From: Endosaccharibacter trunci
Lineage (GTDB): Bacteria > Pseudomonadota > Alphaproteobacteria > Acetobacterales > Acetobacteraceae
DNA length: 64,000 nt
Reading direction: 5' to 3'
Assembly (NCBI GenBank): GCA_024515975.1
Contig: JAMSKV010000009.1
Span: forward strand, 1 to 64,000
Position numbers and translations under genes: made by a program. This document shows, one piece after another, positions 37,792 to 46,337 of this stretch. The first letter of the stretch is position 1. Each line of letters begins with the position of its first letter. The notes below the pieces were generated by a model. That model was not told the DNA's origin, searched no databases, and worked only from the letters and a program-made list of their open reading frames with translations.

Positions 37792-39410
37792 TTTGTTCTG
37801 CTGACCGGTCTCGGTGCGCCGGTGGCTGCGGCGAGTTCGCTGTCGATCGCGTCCTCGGACAGGAGCCGGGCGGCCCAGTCGAGCCCGGCGCGTGCCATGG
37901 TGGCGTTGACCGCGGCAATGCCGTGCAAAGCGAGAATCAGCTGCGCCATCCCGTGTGTGTCCTCTGCTACCAAGGGGGCCAGGGCAGCGGGGAGATCCAG
38001 CCCCTCCGCGGCGATCGGGCTGCAGGCGCAGGGAACGCCCGCGGCCAGACTTTCCAGCACCTTGCCCTTGACCCCGGCGCCGAAGGCCAGCGGCGCCACT
38101 GAGAGCCGCACGCGTTCGAACAGGGTCTGCAAGACCGGGACATGGCCAATCCAGCGCAGGCGCGGATCGCCCCCATCAAGCCCGTGCGGCAGGCGGCTGC
38201 CGGCCAGGAGGCAGGGCAGGGTCGGATCGTGTTCCCAGACCAGCGGCATGATGTCGTGCACCAGCCGGCGGACGGCGTCCATGTTTGGCGCATGCGCATA
38301 ATCGGCCAGGAAAACCACGCCGTAGCGGGCGGCGAACGGGGTCGCGATTGGCTGCGCGGCGGGACGCCACATCACCCGGTGCACCGGCTTCATCGGCAAG
38401 GCTTTACGCAGCGCGTCTGCTTCTCTGCTCGAATGGGTGAGGATGACGTCGGCCTGCGCCAGCGCGTCGCTTTCGTGAAGCCGAGCCTGTTGCGCGACCG
38501 GCAGAAGCTCCGGACGGCATTCCGCTTCGGCCTGACGCTTCAGACGCACATGCTCCAAATCGGCGACCGACAGTACCAGCCGCGCTTTCGGGCAGTAATG
38601 CCGCGCCAATCTCGCATAGCGGCTGCCGATCGAGCCACGATGCAGATAGATGAGGTTGATGCCTGCGCCGTGACGTATCAGGACGTCCTCGATCGTCGGA
38701 TAGAAGGGCGGGGCGCAACAAAGAATATCCTCCGCGGCTAGGGCACGGACCAGCCCAGGCGGAGCCTCCCGATCGGCAGCGGCGATCATCACCCGGTAGC
38801 CCAGCCTTGCCAGAGAGCGCATGTGAGACAGAACGGCGTTGGAGCCGGCATCGCGGGTCGGGTCGGGCAGGACCTCGTCCAGAACCAGGGCAAGCGGAAC
38901 GCGTCCGGCCGTCGCTTCCGCAACGTCCGGACCCGCCTGTCCAGGCTTGCCGTGCGCTTCGACCAACTGGGCGCGTTGCTGCCGGAGCCGGTCGAGCTGA
39001 TCGAGAAGAAAGCCCGTCCTCTGGTCGATCGTCGCTGTGTCCGATAAGCCGCTTTGCAGCAAGCGGCCGAGACCGTCCAGCACCTCGGCATCGAGCGTGG
39101 CGGCAGGCTGCAGGATCCAAGGCGAATGTGGCAGATCCTCGCCGGTCTCTTCCACGATCACCCGGATCTCGTGCGGACGCAGCGGCGAGAGCGGATCGTT
39201 GAAGGGCAGATCGAAACCGTGCCGTCCGCAACCGACTCCGGCATCGAACAGGTCCTGCCGGAACCGGTTGGCCAGCACGCGGCCGAGCAGGACGCCGTTC
39301 TGCAGCACCAGCAGACTGACCGCCTGGCGCGGACGGCGCCCGTCGCACGCCCAGCCTCTGACCCTGTTCCGGCCGGCCTCGTCGATCCTGCCGATGACTG
39401 GCGAGGCCAT
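37779..39410 (-). CDS. Glycosyltransferase (GT4-like) with N-terminal GWA module
   Basis: 543 residues. Residues about 5-80 form a module with RVRGWACD, VLANRFRQDL and GVGCGRHGF that also ends the neighbouring Hint protein. A charged helical linker (about 115-155) follows. The GT domain starts LALVLDEVLPDPTRDAGS and SHMRSLARLGYRVMIA; the donor region has LAGSRLP, FGAGVKGKVLESLAAG and AEGLDL. ATG 39410 lies eight bases after the Hint gene stop, so they form an operon. Likely adds sugars to a surface glycan; acceptor unknown. Confidence 0.8.
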   Translation of the reverse strand: MASPVIGRIDEAGRNRVRGWACDGRRPRQAVSLLVLQNGVLLGRVLANRFRQDLFDAGVGCGRHGFDLPFNDPLSPLRPHEIRVIVEETGEDLPHSPWILQPAATLDAEVLDGLGRLLQSGLSDTATIDQRTGFLLDQLDRLRQQRAQLVEAHGKPGQAGPDVAEATAGRVPLALVLDEVLPDPTRDAGSNAVLSHMRSLARLGYRVMIAAADREAPPGLVRALAAEDILCCAPPFYPTIEDVLIRHGAGINLIYLHRGSIGSRYARLARHYCPKARLVLSVADLEHVRLKRQAEAECRPELLPVAQQARLHESDALAQADVILTHSSREADALRKALPMKPVHRVMWRPAAQPIATPFAARYGVVFLADYAHAPNMDAVRRLVHDIMPLVWEHDPTLPCLLAGSRLPHGLDGGDPRLRWIGHVPVLQTLFERVRLSVAPLAFGAGVKGKVLESLAAGVPCACSPIAAEGLDLPAALAPLVAEDTHGMAQLILALHGIAAVNATMARAGLDWAARLLSEDAIDSELAAATGAPRPVSRTNQAA

Positions 39411-39418
39411 AAGCGGGC

Positions 39419-41356
39419 TCAGGCCGCCAGAAGCGCCCCGTCCAGCGCCCGCCGGACGGTGATGGCACCGCTTGACGGCGGAATGGCGGCCTCGAAGCCA
39501 TGGCAGCCCGCGCCGATGCCCGCTTCGGCCAGATCGGCGCGATAAAGATGGGCCAGCACCTGCGCCACACGTTCCTCGCCGGCCAGGATGTCGAGCAGGA
39601 CCGGCGCGTCCGGATGGTCCGGAGACCAGGCCCAGCCCCGTGCGACACCGTCTGCGGCCTGATCCAGCGCTCCCTGCAGCGGCGCGTCGGACCGGCGCGG
39701 CATCAGCCCTGCGATGGTGTCGACGAAATGCTGGGCTGAGAGAAGCGCCGCGCCATTCTCGACCCGCGGAACGCACCATCGCGGCGGCCGGCTTTCGCGA
39801 TCGGGATAGAGCGCCGCGTATTCGGCGGCGTTCTGGAACAGGGCGCGGCTGTCATCATCGACGAAGCTCTCGGTGGGGGCACCTTCGGCAAGCAGAAGCT
39901 CATGATTGTCGAGCTCGATATGCAGATACGAAATGCCCCCCGATGGCTTGTGCCGGAGGATCGAGCGGTCATTGACCAGCAATTCAGCCGGAACCAGCAC
40001 GTCGCGCACCAGCATGGCATGTCTTGGCGAGACGAACAGATCGCGTCGCGGCTTGCCGGCGCCGAGCGCACCGGCGCGGATGCGGATCGGCTGCAGGGCA
40101 GGACGGCCGCGCACGAATTGCTCGTCATAGGCGCGGCGGCCGATCCAGAGAATCGGCTGGTCGCCGCCGTCCGCCGTCGTCACCCGGTCGCCGATGCGCA
40201 AGCTCTCGACCGCACGTTCGCCGTCCGGCGTGGCGATGAGCGTGCCGGGACAGAAACACGGTGTCGCCGGCTGCAGGGAGAGGGTCGTGTAGCCGGCACC
40301 GAACGCGCCGGTCCCCGTGAACTCCGCCTGAAGGACGAGCCCGTCCGTGCTGGGATCGGTGTCGAAGCGGATATATTGATGGGCGATCGCGCCATGAACG
40401 CCGCCCACCTGCTCGGTCAGATCCAGGACAATGCCGTTGCCGTCGGCGACGATGTCGGTGGAGAGTATTGTTCCCCAAACGGCCAGCGTGTCGCCGACTC
40501 CGAAATTCTCGACCAGGATCGGCGTATCCGGCGTGTTGGCAGTGTTGGCGAGATAAAGCGAGGCGTTGGGTCCATCGAAGCGAATATGCTGCCCGGCGCC
40601 GATCGACGGACCCAGCTGAAAGGTGGCGGCGGAGCGAACGTCGCTTTCGAAGCCGGGCTCGACTTCGACCGTGCCGGAACCCAGGATCTGCCCGGTCGGG
40701 ATCGCGCTCCCGGGGGTCAGGGTCAGAACGCCGTCGTTCCAGATCGGCGCCCCCACCGCCGCTCCCGGAAGAGCGACCGTGGCGCCAGGCTGAATGTCCA
40801 GAAAGCCGGGATGGGCGGCGGCCGGATCGGCGCCAACGGAAATGCTGGACTGAGCGTCCATCGTGATGCCCGCATCATCGGACAGCACAAGCGCGTTTGC
40901 GCTGATATGGGCCCCGCCGGAAAGGGCGATCGTTCCGGCCGTCAGCGTTCCGGCGACCGACAGGGAGGCGCCTTCAGCCATTGTGATCGGAATGGCCACC
41001 GTGGCATCGCCCAGCACGGTCAGCGCGGTGTCAGATGCCAGAGAGAGGCTGGCGCCCGCACTCGGGTCGGCCGCGACAAGGCTGCCGGTCTCGACGTCGC
41101 CGGCGATCGATACCGCGCCGGACAGAATCAGTGCATGGGCGCAGCCCTCGCCCGTGATCTGCACGCCGCTCCCGCCTTCGACGATCGCCGTATCCGCCGC
41201 GCCAGGCGGCGTCGTGGCCGCAAGCCCGGTCGCGTCGTCGATCCAGTTGGCTGGATCGCTCCAGGACCCGCAAACGCCACCGTTCCAGTGCAGGGAACGG
41301 CCCATCTCCGGCGGCGGAGCGGCAGTACTCTCGATCAGCGATGTGTCCTGAGACAT
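39419..41356 (-). CDS. Hint-domain protein with N-terminal beta-repeat region and C-terminal GWA module
   Basis: 645 residues. The first part (about 20-350) is rich in Gly/Ala/Ser/Thr and begins LHWNGGVCGSWSDPANW, a pattern of beta-helical surface proteins. Residues about 366-500 form a Hint_2-type domain: CFCPGTLIATPDGERAVES, RIGDRVTTADGG and LDNHELLLAEGAPTESF. The last 80 residues are the GWA module (GVARGWAWSPD, RADLAEAG, CHGFE). No signal peptide is visible. Start at ATG 41356; upstream residues in the frame are not conserved. Hint domains can self-cleave; whether this one does is unknown. Confidence 0.8.
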   Translation of the reverse strand: MSQDTSLIESTAAPPPEMGRSLHWNGGVCGSWSDPANWIDDATGLAATTPPGAADTAIVEGGSGVQITGEGCAHALILSGAVSIAGDVETGSLVAADPSAGASLSLASDTALTVLGDATVAIPITMAEGASLSVAGTLTAGTIALSGGAHISANALVLSDDAGITMDAQSSISVGADPAAAHPGFLDIQPGATVALPGAAVGAPIWNDGVLTLTPGSAIPTGQILGSGTVEVEPGFESDVRSAATFQLGPSIGAGQHIRFDGPNASLYLANTANTPDTPILVENFGVGDTLAVWGTILSTDIVADGNGIVLDLTEQVGGVHGAIAHQYIRFDTDPSTDGLVLQAEFTGTGAFGAGYTTLSLQPATPCFCPGTLIATPDGERAVESLRIGDRVTTADGGDQPILWIGRRAYDEQFVRGRPALQPIRIRAGALGAGKPRRDLFVSPRHAMLVRDVLVPAELLVNDRSILRHKPSGGISYLHIELDNHELLLAEGAPTESFVDDDSRALFQNAAEYAALYPDRESRPPRWCVPRVENGAALLSAQHFVDTIAGLMPRRSDAPLQGALDQAADGVARGWAWSPDHPDAPVLLDILAGEERVAQVLAHLYRADLAEAGIGAGCHGFEAAIPPSSGAITVRRALDGALLAA

Positions 41357-41513
41357 GGCCACCTGCTTCCGGTCCGGAGGGGGGGTGGACGCCCAATTCT
41401 TGAATCGATCCGCGTCGATATCGACACGAAAACCGGGACGGGTCACGTTTGTTTTTCGTTTGTTCTACTAACAATGCCGGAAACCGGCCGGGCGGATCCC
41501 GTGCCGGCGCCGT

Positions 41514-42410
41514 TTAGCCGACGATCGACGGTCTGCGACGCGGCCTCTGCAGCGATTCCTGCACCGCCGTCGCCACGAGCGTGCCGTCCTGGGCGTAGAT
41601 AAGGGCCCGCGACAGTCCGGTGCCGTTATAGGCGGAGGGGCTGTCATAGGCGAACAGCAGCCACTCGCCGGTCGGGCAGGGGCGATGAAACCACATCGCA
41701 TGGTCGATGCTGGCGATCATGATGTCCGGGCTGGGCAGCGCCATCTTGTGCTGCACCACCGCGGCGGTGGCGATCCAGTGGTCGCTCATCCAGGCCAGAA
41801 CGTGTTGCCTGACCATCGGATCGTCGATCTCGGCGGCATTCGGCATGCGGAACCACAGCAGAAGCGTACTGTCGTGGCGGCGCGTGAGCAGGTGGTCCGG
41901 ATCGACCGGACGTACGTCGAAGCCGAGATGCATCCGCTCGAGCACGGCGCGCACCGGTCCCGCCTCCAGTTGCGCGGCGATGTCGTCGAGACTGGCCAAC
42001 TGCTCGGGCGGGGGCACGTCGGGAATCGCGAACTGATGGTCCCAGCCGGGCTCGTCGGCATGGAACGAGCACTCCATGTGAAAGATGGTTTCCGCACCTT
42101 GCGTGCCAGTGACGCGCCGGGTGGTGAACGAGCGTCCCTCGCGGGTGCGCTCCACCCGGTAACGCACCGGCTCGTCGCACCGGCCGGGACGGAGGAAATA
42201 ACCGTGCAGCGAATGGAGCGCCCGGTCGCGAACCGTCGCGCTGGCGGCCGCGAGGGATTGTCCCAGCACCTGGCCGCCGAAGACGGCCCCGTTCCCATTG
42301 GGCTGGTTGCGGCGGGCGACAAAGCAATCGGTGCCGTCAGGCTCCACGCGCAGCAATTCGGTGATGTCGCGGTGGTCCCATTGCGCGACCGGCTGAAAGC
42401 TCGAACTCAT
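41514..42410 (-). CDS. tesB: Acyl-CoA thioesterase II
   Basis: Hydrolyses acyl-CoA to free fatty acid and CoA. Double hotdog enzyme of 298 residues. Motifs: GNGAVFGGQVLGQSLAAAS, LHSLHGYFLRPG, RSFTTRRVTG, the Asp region ASIDHAMWFHRP, YDSPSAYNGTGLSRA and the C-terminal ATAVQESLQR with the catalytic Gln. Start at ATG 42410 with GGGAG upstream. Follows the TPR gene by 55 bases on the same strand. Confidence 0.92.
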   Translation of the reverse strand: MSSSFQPVAQWDHRDITELLRVEPDGTDCFVARRNQPNGNGAVFGGQVLGQSLAAASATVRDRALHSLHGYFLRPGRCDEPVRYRVERTREGRSFTTRRVTGTQGAETIFHMECSFHADEPGWDHQFAIPDVPPPEQLASLDDIAAQLEAGPVRAVLERMHLGFDVRPVDPDHLLTRRHDSTLLLWFRMPNAAEIDDPMVRQHVLAWMSDHWIATAAVVQHKMALPSPDIMIASIDHAMWFHRPCPTGEWLLFAYDSPSAYNGTGLSRALIYAQDGTLVATAVQESLQRPRRRPSIVG

Positions 42411-42465
42411 GGCGCTCCCGATGGTCTTGTCGTTTGGCTCGGCATTACCGACGCGTCCGGAATGG

Positions 42466-43302
42466 CTAGCGCGCTTCCGGTCCGGCCTCCAGTAATGCCA
42501 GATCCTGTTGCGCCAGATCGGCTTCGTGGGTGTCGGGCGAGGCAGCGATCACCCGGCTCCAGTCGTCGCGCGCGCCGTCCAGATCCCCGGTACGCTCACG
42601 TAGGATGCCGCGCTCGAGCAGGGCGTCCGGATCGTCGGGTCGCAACTGGCAGGCAGCGTCGATATCGGCGCGGGCGCGTTCGAACGCTCCGGCCTCGCGC
42701 AGGGCCGTGGCGCGGACGATCAGCGCATCCGCTCGCAGGGGCGGGCCGGTCAGCAGCGGGGACAGATCGGCGATGGCCAGCTCGGGCTGGTGGGCGGCGA
42801 GCGCCGCGCGGGCGTGATCGATCCGGTAGTCCGGAGAGCGGTCCAGCGTCGCGGCCAGGCCGGAGGATTCCAGCGCGCGGTCGGGCCTGGAGGCCAGAAG
42901 CCAGGCGCGCGACGCTTCCGCCGCCAGCAGTGCGCGTCGCGGCGCGGGCAGCGCCGCCTCGTGCGAGGCTGCATCCAGCGCCCTGGCGCCAGCTTCGGGA
43001 TCGCCCAGCGCGACATCTGCGAGAGCGCCGCAGCGCGCGGCGGAGTCGGCGCCGCCATGCCGTGCCCAGTCCTCGGCCCGTTCCTGTGCGCCATCCGGAT
43101 CGTCGGCAATCATCGCGATGCAACGGCTCTCCTCACCGTCCGTTGCGTCGCCGTTCCGCCGGGGTGGCGCCTCCATCCGCGCCATGCGCTGGCTGGAGCG
43201 ATCTGTCCGAGATGCTGTATGCGGGACGTCCGCCGCCCCGGCCGGCAACGGGGCCGCACCCGCCAGCATCGCACCGCAAAGGAGAACCGGAACATGTTTC
43301 AT
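42466..43302 (-). CDS. Secreted tetratricopeptide-like repeat protein
   Basis: 278 residues with a signal peptide (MKHVPVLLCGAMLAGAAPLPAGA) and a helical-repeat body. The second half fits TPR units: PDALLERGILRERTGDLDGA followed by DDWSRVIAASPD, and an earlier unit ALIVRATALREAGAFERA. Such proteins usually act as protein-protein scaffolds, here in the periplasm. No enzyme motif. Divergent from the SDR-like gene by 101 bases. Function unknown. Confidence 0.68.
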   Translation of the reverse strand: MKHVPVLLCGAMLAGAAPLPAGAADVPHTASRTDRSSQRMARMEAPPRRNGDATDGEESRCIAMIADDPDGAQERAEDWARHGGADSAARCGALADVALGDPEAGARALDAASHEAALPAPRRALLAAEASRAWLLASRPDRALESSGLAATLDRSPDYRIDHARAALAAHQPELAIADLSPLLTGPPLRADALIVRATALREAGAFERARADIDAACQLRPDDPDALLERGILRERTGDLDGARDDWSRVIAASPDTHEADLAQQDLALLEAGPEAR

Positions 43303-43403
43303 GGCCTGTCCGGTACTGTGGCTCCCGAGAGGGTGTTCGGGTCAAGGGTTGATCGGCGTGGAAACGCGATCTTGCACGGGGGGAAGAGGATGGAGCGCTT
43401 CCT

Positions 43404-44273
43404 GTGACCCGCTCGCCGCACCTCCTGATCCTCGGCCTCGGCTATTCCGCAGTCGCCGTCGCCGAGCAGGCCCGCGCGGCCGGCTACCGCGTGACGGCCA
43501 CGCGGCGCGACCTGTCGGCGGCGGCGCCGGACGGCGTGGCCGTCATCCGCCCGGAGGAAGCCGCGGGGGTTCTCGCCGACGCAACCCATTGGCTGGCTGG
43601 CGCACCGCCCGGGGCGGAGGGCGATCCGTTTCTGGCGTTGCTTGGCGACGCTCCGCGCGGCTGCAGGCCGGACTGGATCGGCTACTTCTCCACCACCGGC
43701 ATCTACGGCGATCGAAACGGGGATTGGGTGGACGAGACGACCGAGCCGGCGCCCGGGACGGTGCGCGGGCAGCGTCGGCTGGCAGCCGAACGCGCCTGGT
43801 CGGCGCTCGCGGCGAGGCTTGGTGCACGCATGGACCTGCTGCGCCTGGCGGGAATCTACGGTCCGGGACGGAGCGTTTTCGACGCGCTGCGCGATGGAAC
43901 CAGCCGGCGGATCGTAGCACCCGGCCATGCGTTCGGCCGCATTCACCGGGACGATATCGCCGGCGCGACCTTGGCTGCGATGCGGCGCGGGCCCGCCCAT
44001 CGGGTTTGCAATCTCGTCGACGATCTGCCGGCGGAGAGCGCGACGGTGATCGCCTATGCCGCCGGGCTGCTCGGCGTCCCGCCGCCGCCCGAGGTGCCGC
44101 TGGACGAGGCGCTACGGGACATGAGTGCGATGGGGCGGAGTTTCTGGTCGGAGAATCGGAAGGTATCCGGCCGGGCCACGCAGGCGGCTCTCGGGCGTCC
44201 GTGGCTGCACCCGACGTTCCGGGAGGGCCTCGCAGCGATCCTGCGAGAGGAGCACCTAAAACCGCGCTCATAA
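43404..44273 (+). CDS. NAD(P)-dependent epimerase/dehydratase-like (extended SDR) protein
   Basis: 289 residues with a Rossmann start LLILGLGYSAVAVAEQARAAG. The region GYFSTTGIYGDRNGDWVDE recalls the YeeZ-like group of atypical SDRs, where the classical YxxxK is altered. The end WLHPTFREGLAAIL is also typical. The GTG at 43404 has GGAG nine bases upstream. Substrate unknown; position before a surface-repeat protein and near glycosyltransferases would suit sugar metabolism, but this is only inference. Confidence 0.78.
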   Translation: MTRSPHLLILGLGYSAVAVAEQARAAGYRVTATRRDLSAAAPDGVAVIRPEEAAGVLADATHWLAGAPPGAEGDPFLALLGDAPRGCRPDWIGYFSTTGIYGDRNGDWVDETTEPAPGTVRGQRRLAAERAWSALAARLGARMDLLRLAGIYGPGRSVFDALRDGTSRRIVAPGHAFGRIHRDDIAGATLAAMRRGPAHRVCNLVDDLPAESATVIAYAAGLLGVPPPPEVPLDEALRDMSAMGRSFWSENRKVSGRATQAALGRPWLHPTFREGLAAILREEHLKPRS

Positions 44274-44407
44274 CAAACCGGATCGAGACCGGCGATCCCG
44301 GCATTTGCCGAGCGGCATTAACGAAAAATTACTGATCCTGTGTCCATGGTTGCTCCGAATGGACGTCCGGCCTGGCCCGATGTCGGATGGAAATCGGAGA
44401 TAACGTG

Positions 44408-46337
44408 ATGGTCAGCGTTCCCACCCAGGATTTGTTGTCCGGCTTTGCGGCCGAGACGAGCACGAGCGGTACGGCTGTGATGCCCTTTGCCGGCGCGACG
44501 ATCTCGAGCGCGAACGGCGATGACGACCTGGTGACCTGCTACGTCCTGAACGATAATCTCGCCGCCGGGTCGCTCGACGCCAGCGCGCTTCCCGCCGGGA
44601 GCTTTATCGCGCCGAGCGGAACGCTGGTGGAAATTTCCGGCGGTGTGGCGACCGTGCAGGCGGCGTTGCGCGCGCTGCAGTTCGACGCCGCCGCAATCCC
44701 GGCCGGGCAGACTCTCAGTGCCCATCTGACGATCGTCATGTCGAATACCGCCGGTGGCGTCACGTCCGACCGGTCGATCGTCAGCACTGTGGTGGACAAC
44801 CACGGGATCAACGTCGTGCTCCAGAACCTCGGCAACGGGTCCACGGTCTCGGATACGGTCGCGACCGCTTTTCTTCCGACCCTGGTGGTCGTATCGGCCG
44901 CGAGCGACGCGGTCGGCGTCACGGTCTCGATGAGCGATCGCACGCTCGGAGCCTTCACGACCGGCAGCGTCTCCGGTGTGACGACGACGACCAACCCGGA
45001 CGGCTCCGTGACGCTGAGCGGCAGCGCCGCCGCGGTAGGGGCGGGTCTGCAATCGCTCCGTTTCTCGCCCGCGGGTGGATATCTGGGGACGACCGGTACC
45101 GAGACATTCACGGTTTCCGCGCGGGATCTCGTCAATGGCACAACCGCCACCGGCACTGCGACATTGGCGATCACGGGCAGCCATTCCGCCGTGTCGATTT
45201 CCGGGAACCCGGCAGAGCTCACGCTGAGCGGCGGCTCCAGCAGCACGCCGTTGCAATCCTTCGTGTTGCGGAACGCCGTCCAGACCGCAATCACGGCAAC
45301 CGCGACTCTGACCGATCCTTCTCAGGGGCATTTCGATATCTCGGCGCTGCCGGCCGGTTCCGCAGCCGGCGTTTCCAGCCAGCTCAGCGCGGACGGAAGC
45401 ACAGTGGTCCTGACCGGAGGGGTCGCCGCGGTGCAGGCCGATCTCAACGCCCTCCGTTTCCTGGTCAACAATCCCGCAAGTGGGTCGACCAATGCGCAGA
45501 TCACGCTGAATGTCTCCACCGCCGCGAACGGCTCGGCGTCCGCCACTGAGGGTTTGACCATCAACTCGTCAGGTTCGGCGCCGGTGCTGTCCGGCAGCCA
45601 CAACGTTTCGGTGAATGGAGGCTCCGGGGTCTTGTATCCGGATCTGTCTCTGGCCGGGCCGACCACGCCGGTGACGGCCACCGTTTCCTTGTCGGACCCG
45701 AGCATCGGTGGTTTCGACCGGGCGGGCTTTGCCGCCGCCGAAAGCGGCAACGCCGCCGTCAGCTACGCTTTCTCCTCCGACGGCACGAGCCTGCAGGTAC
45801 AGGGGAATGCGGCCGACGTGACATCCGCGCTGCATCTTCTCCGCCTGACCGCGGCGAACGTGAAAACGGGCAGCGTCGCGCAGGAAACGGCGACCTTGCA
45901 GGTCTCGGCCAACGCGGGCACGGCGACGTTCGCGACCGCCGTCGCAATCATGGGCGCCACGCTGGTGGCCGATGCGGTGACGGGCATCGCGACGACGGCG
46001 ACGGCGGTCGAAGGTAAACCCTTCACGCCGTTCGGTCAGGCTGTCATTTCCGACCCGAACATCGGCGATACGGTCTTGGCGACCGTGACGAGCTCGGCGG
46101 CCGGGCTGTTCGTTGCCGGCTCTTTGGCTGCCGGGACGACGCTGTCGAGCGACGGGACCAGTGTGACAATCAGCGGTTCGGCGACCTCGGTGCAGGCCGC
46201 GCTCGCGCAACTCAGCGTGCGGATGCCCGACCAGGGCGCCGGATCGCAGGTTTCGCTATCTGTCGCGCTGAGCAATCAGGCCGGCAATACCACCCTGTCC
46301 AGCGCCTCTGTGACTCAAACCATCACGGTAAACGCCG
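44408..46337 (+). repeat. Five diverged tandem protein repeats (about 125 codons each)
   Basis: At protein level the units start near LLSGFAAETS, NVVLQNLGNG, SAVSISGNPAEL, LSGSHNVSVNGG and LVADAVTGIATT. The shared core is (A/S)DG(S/T)xVxxxGxxAxVxAxLxxL. The DNA is not visibly identical between units, so the repeats are old. Confidence 0.6.

Noticed and set aside
39902-41602. 566-codon plus-strand frame opposite the Hint gene
   Set aside because: Shadow of the Hint protein gene; no family features.
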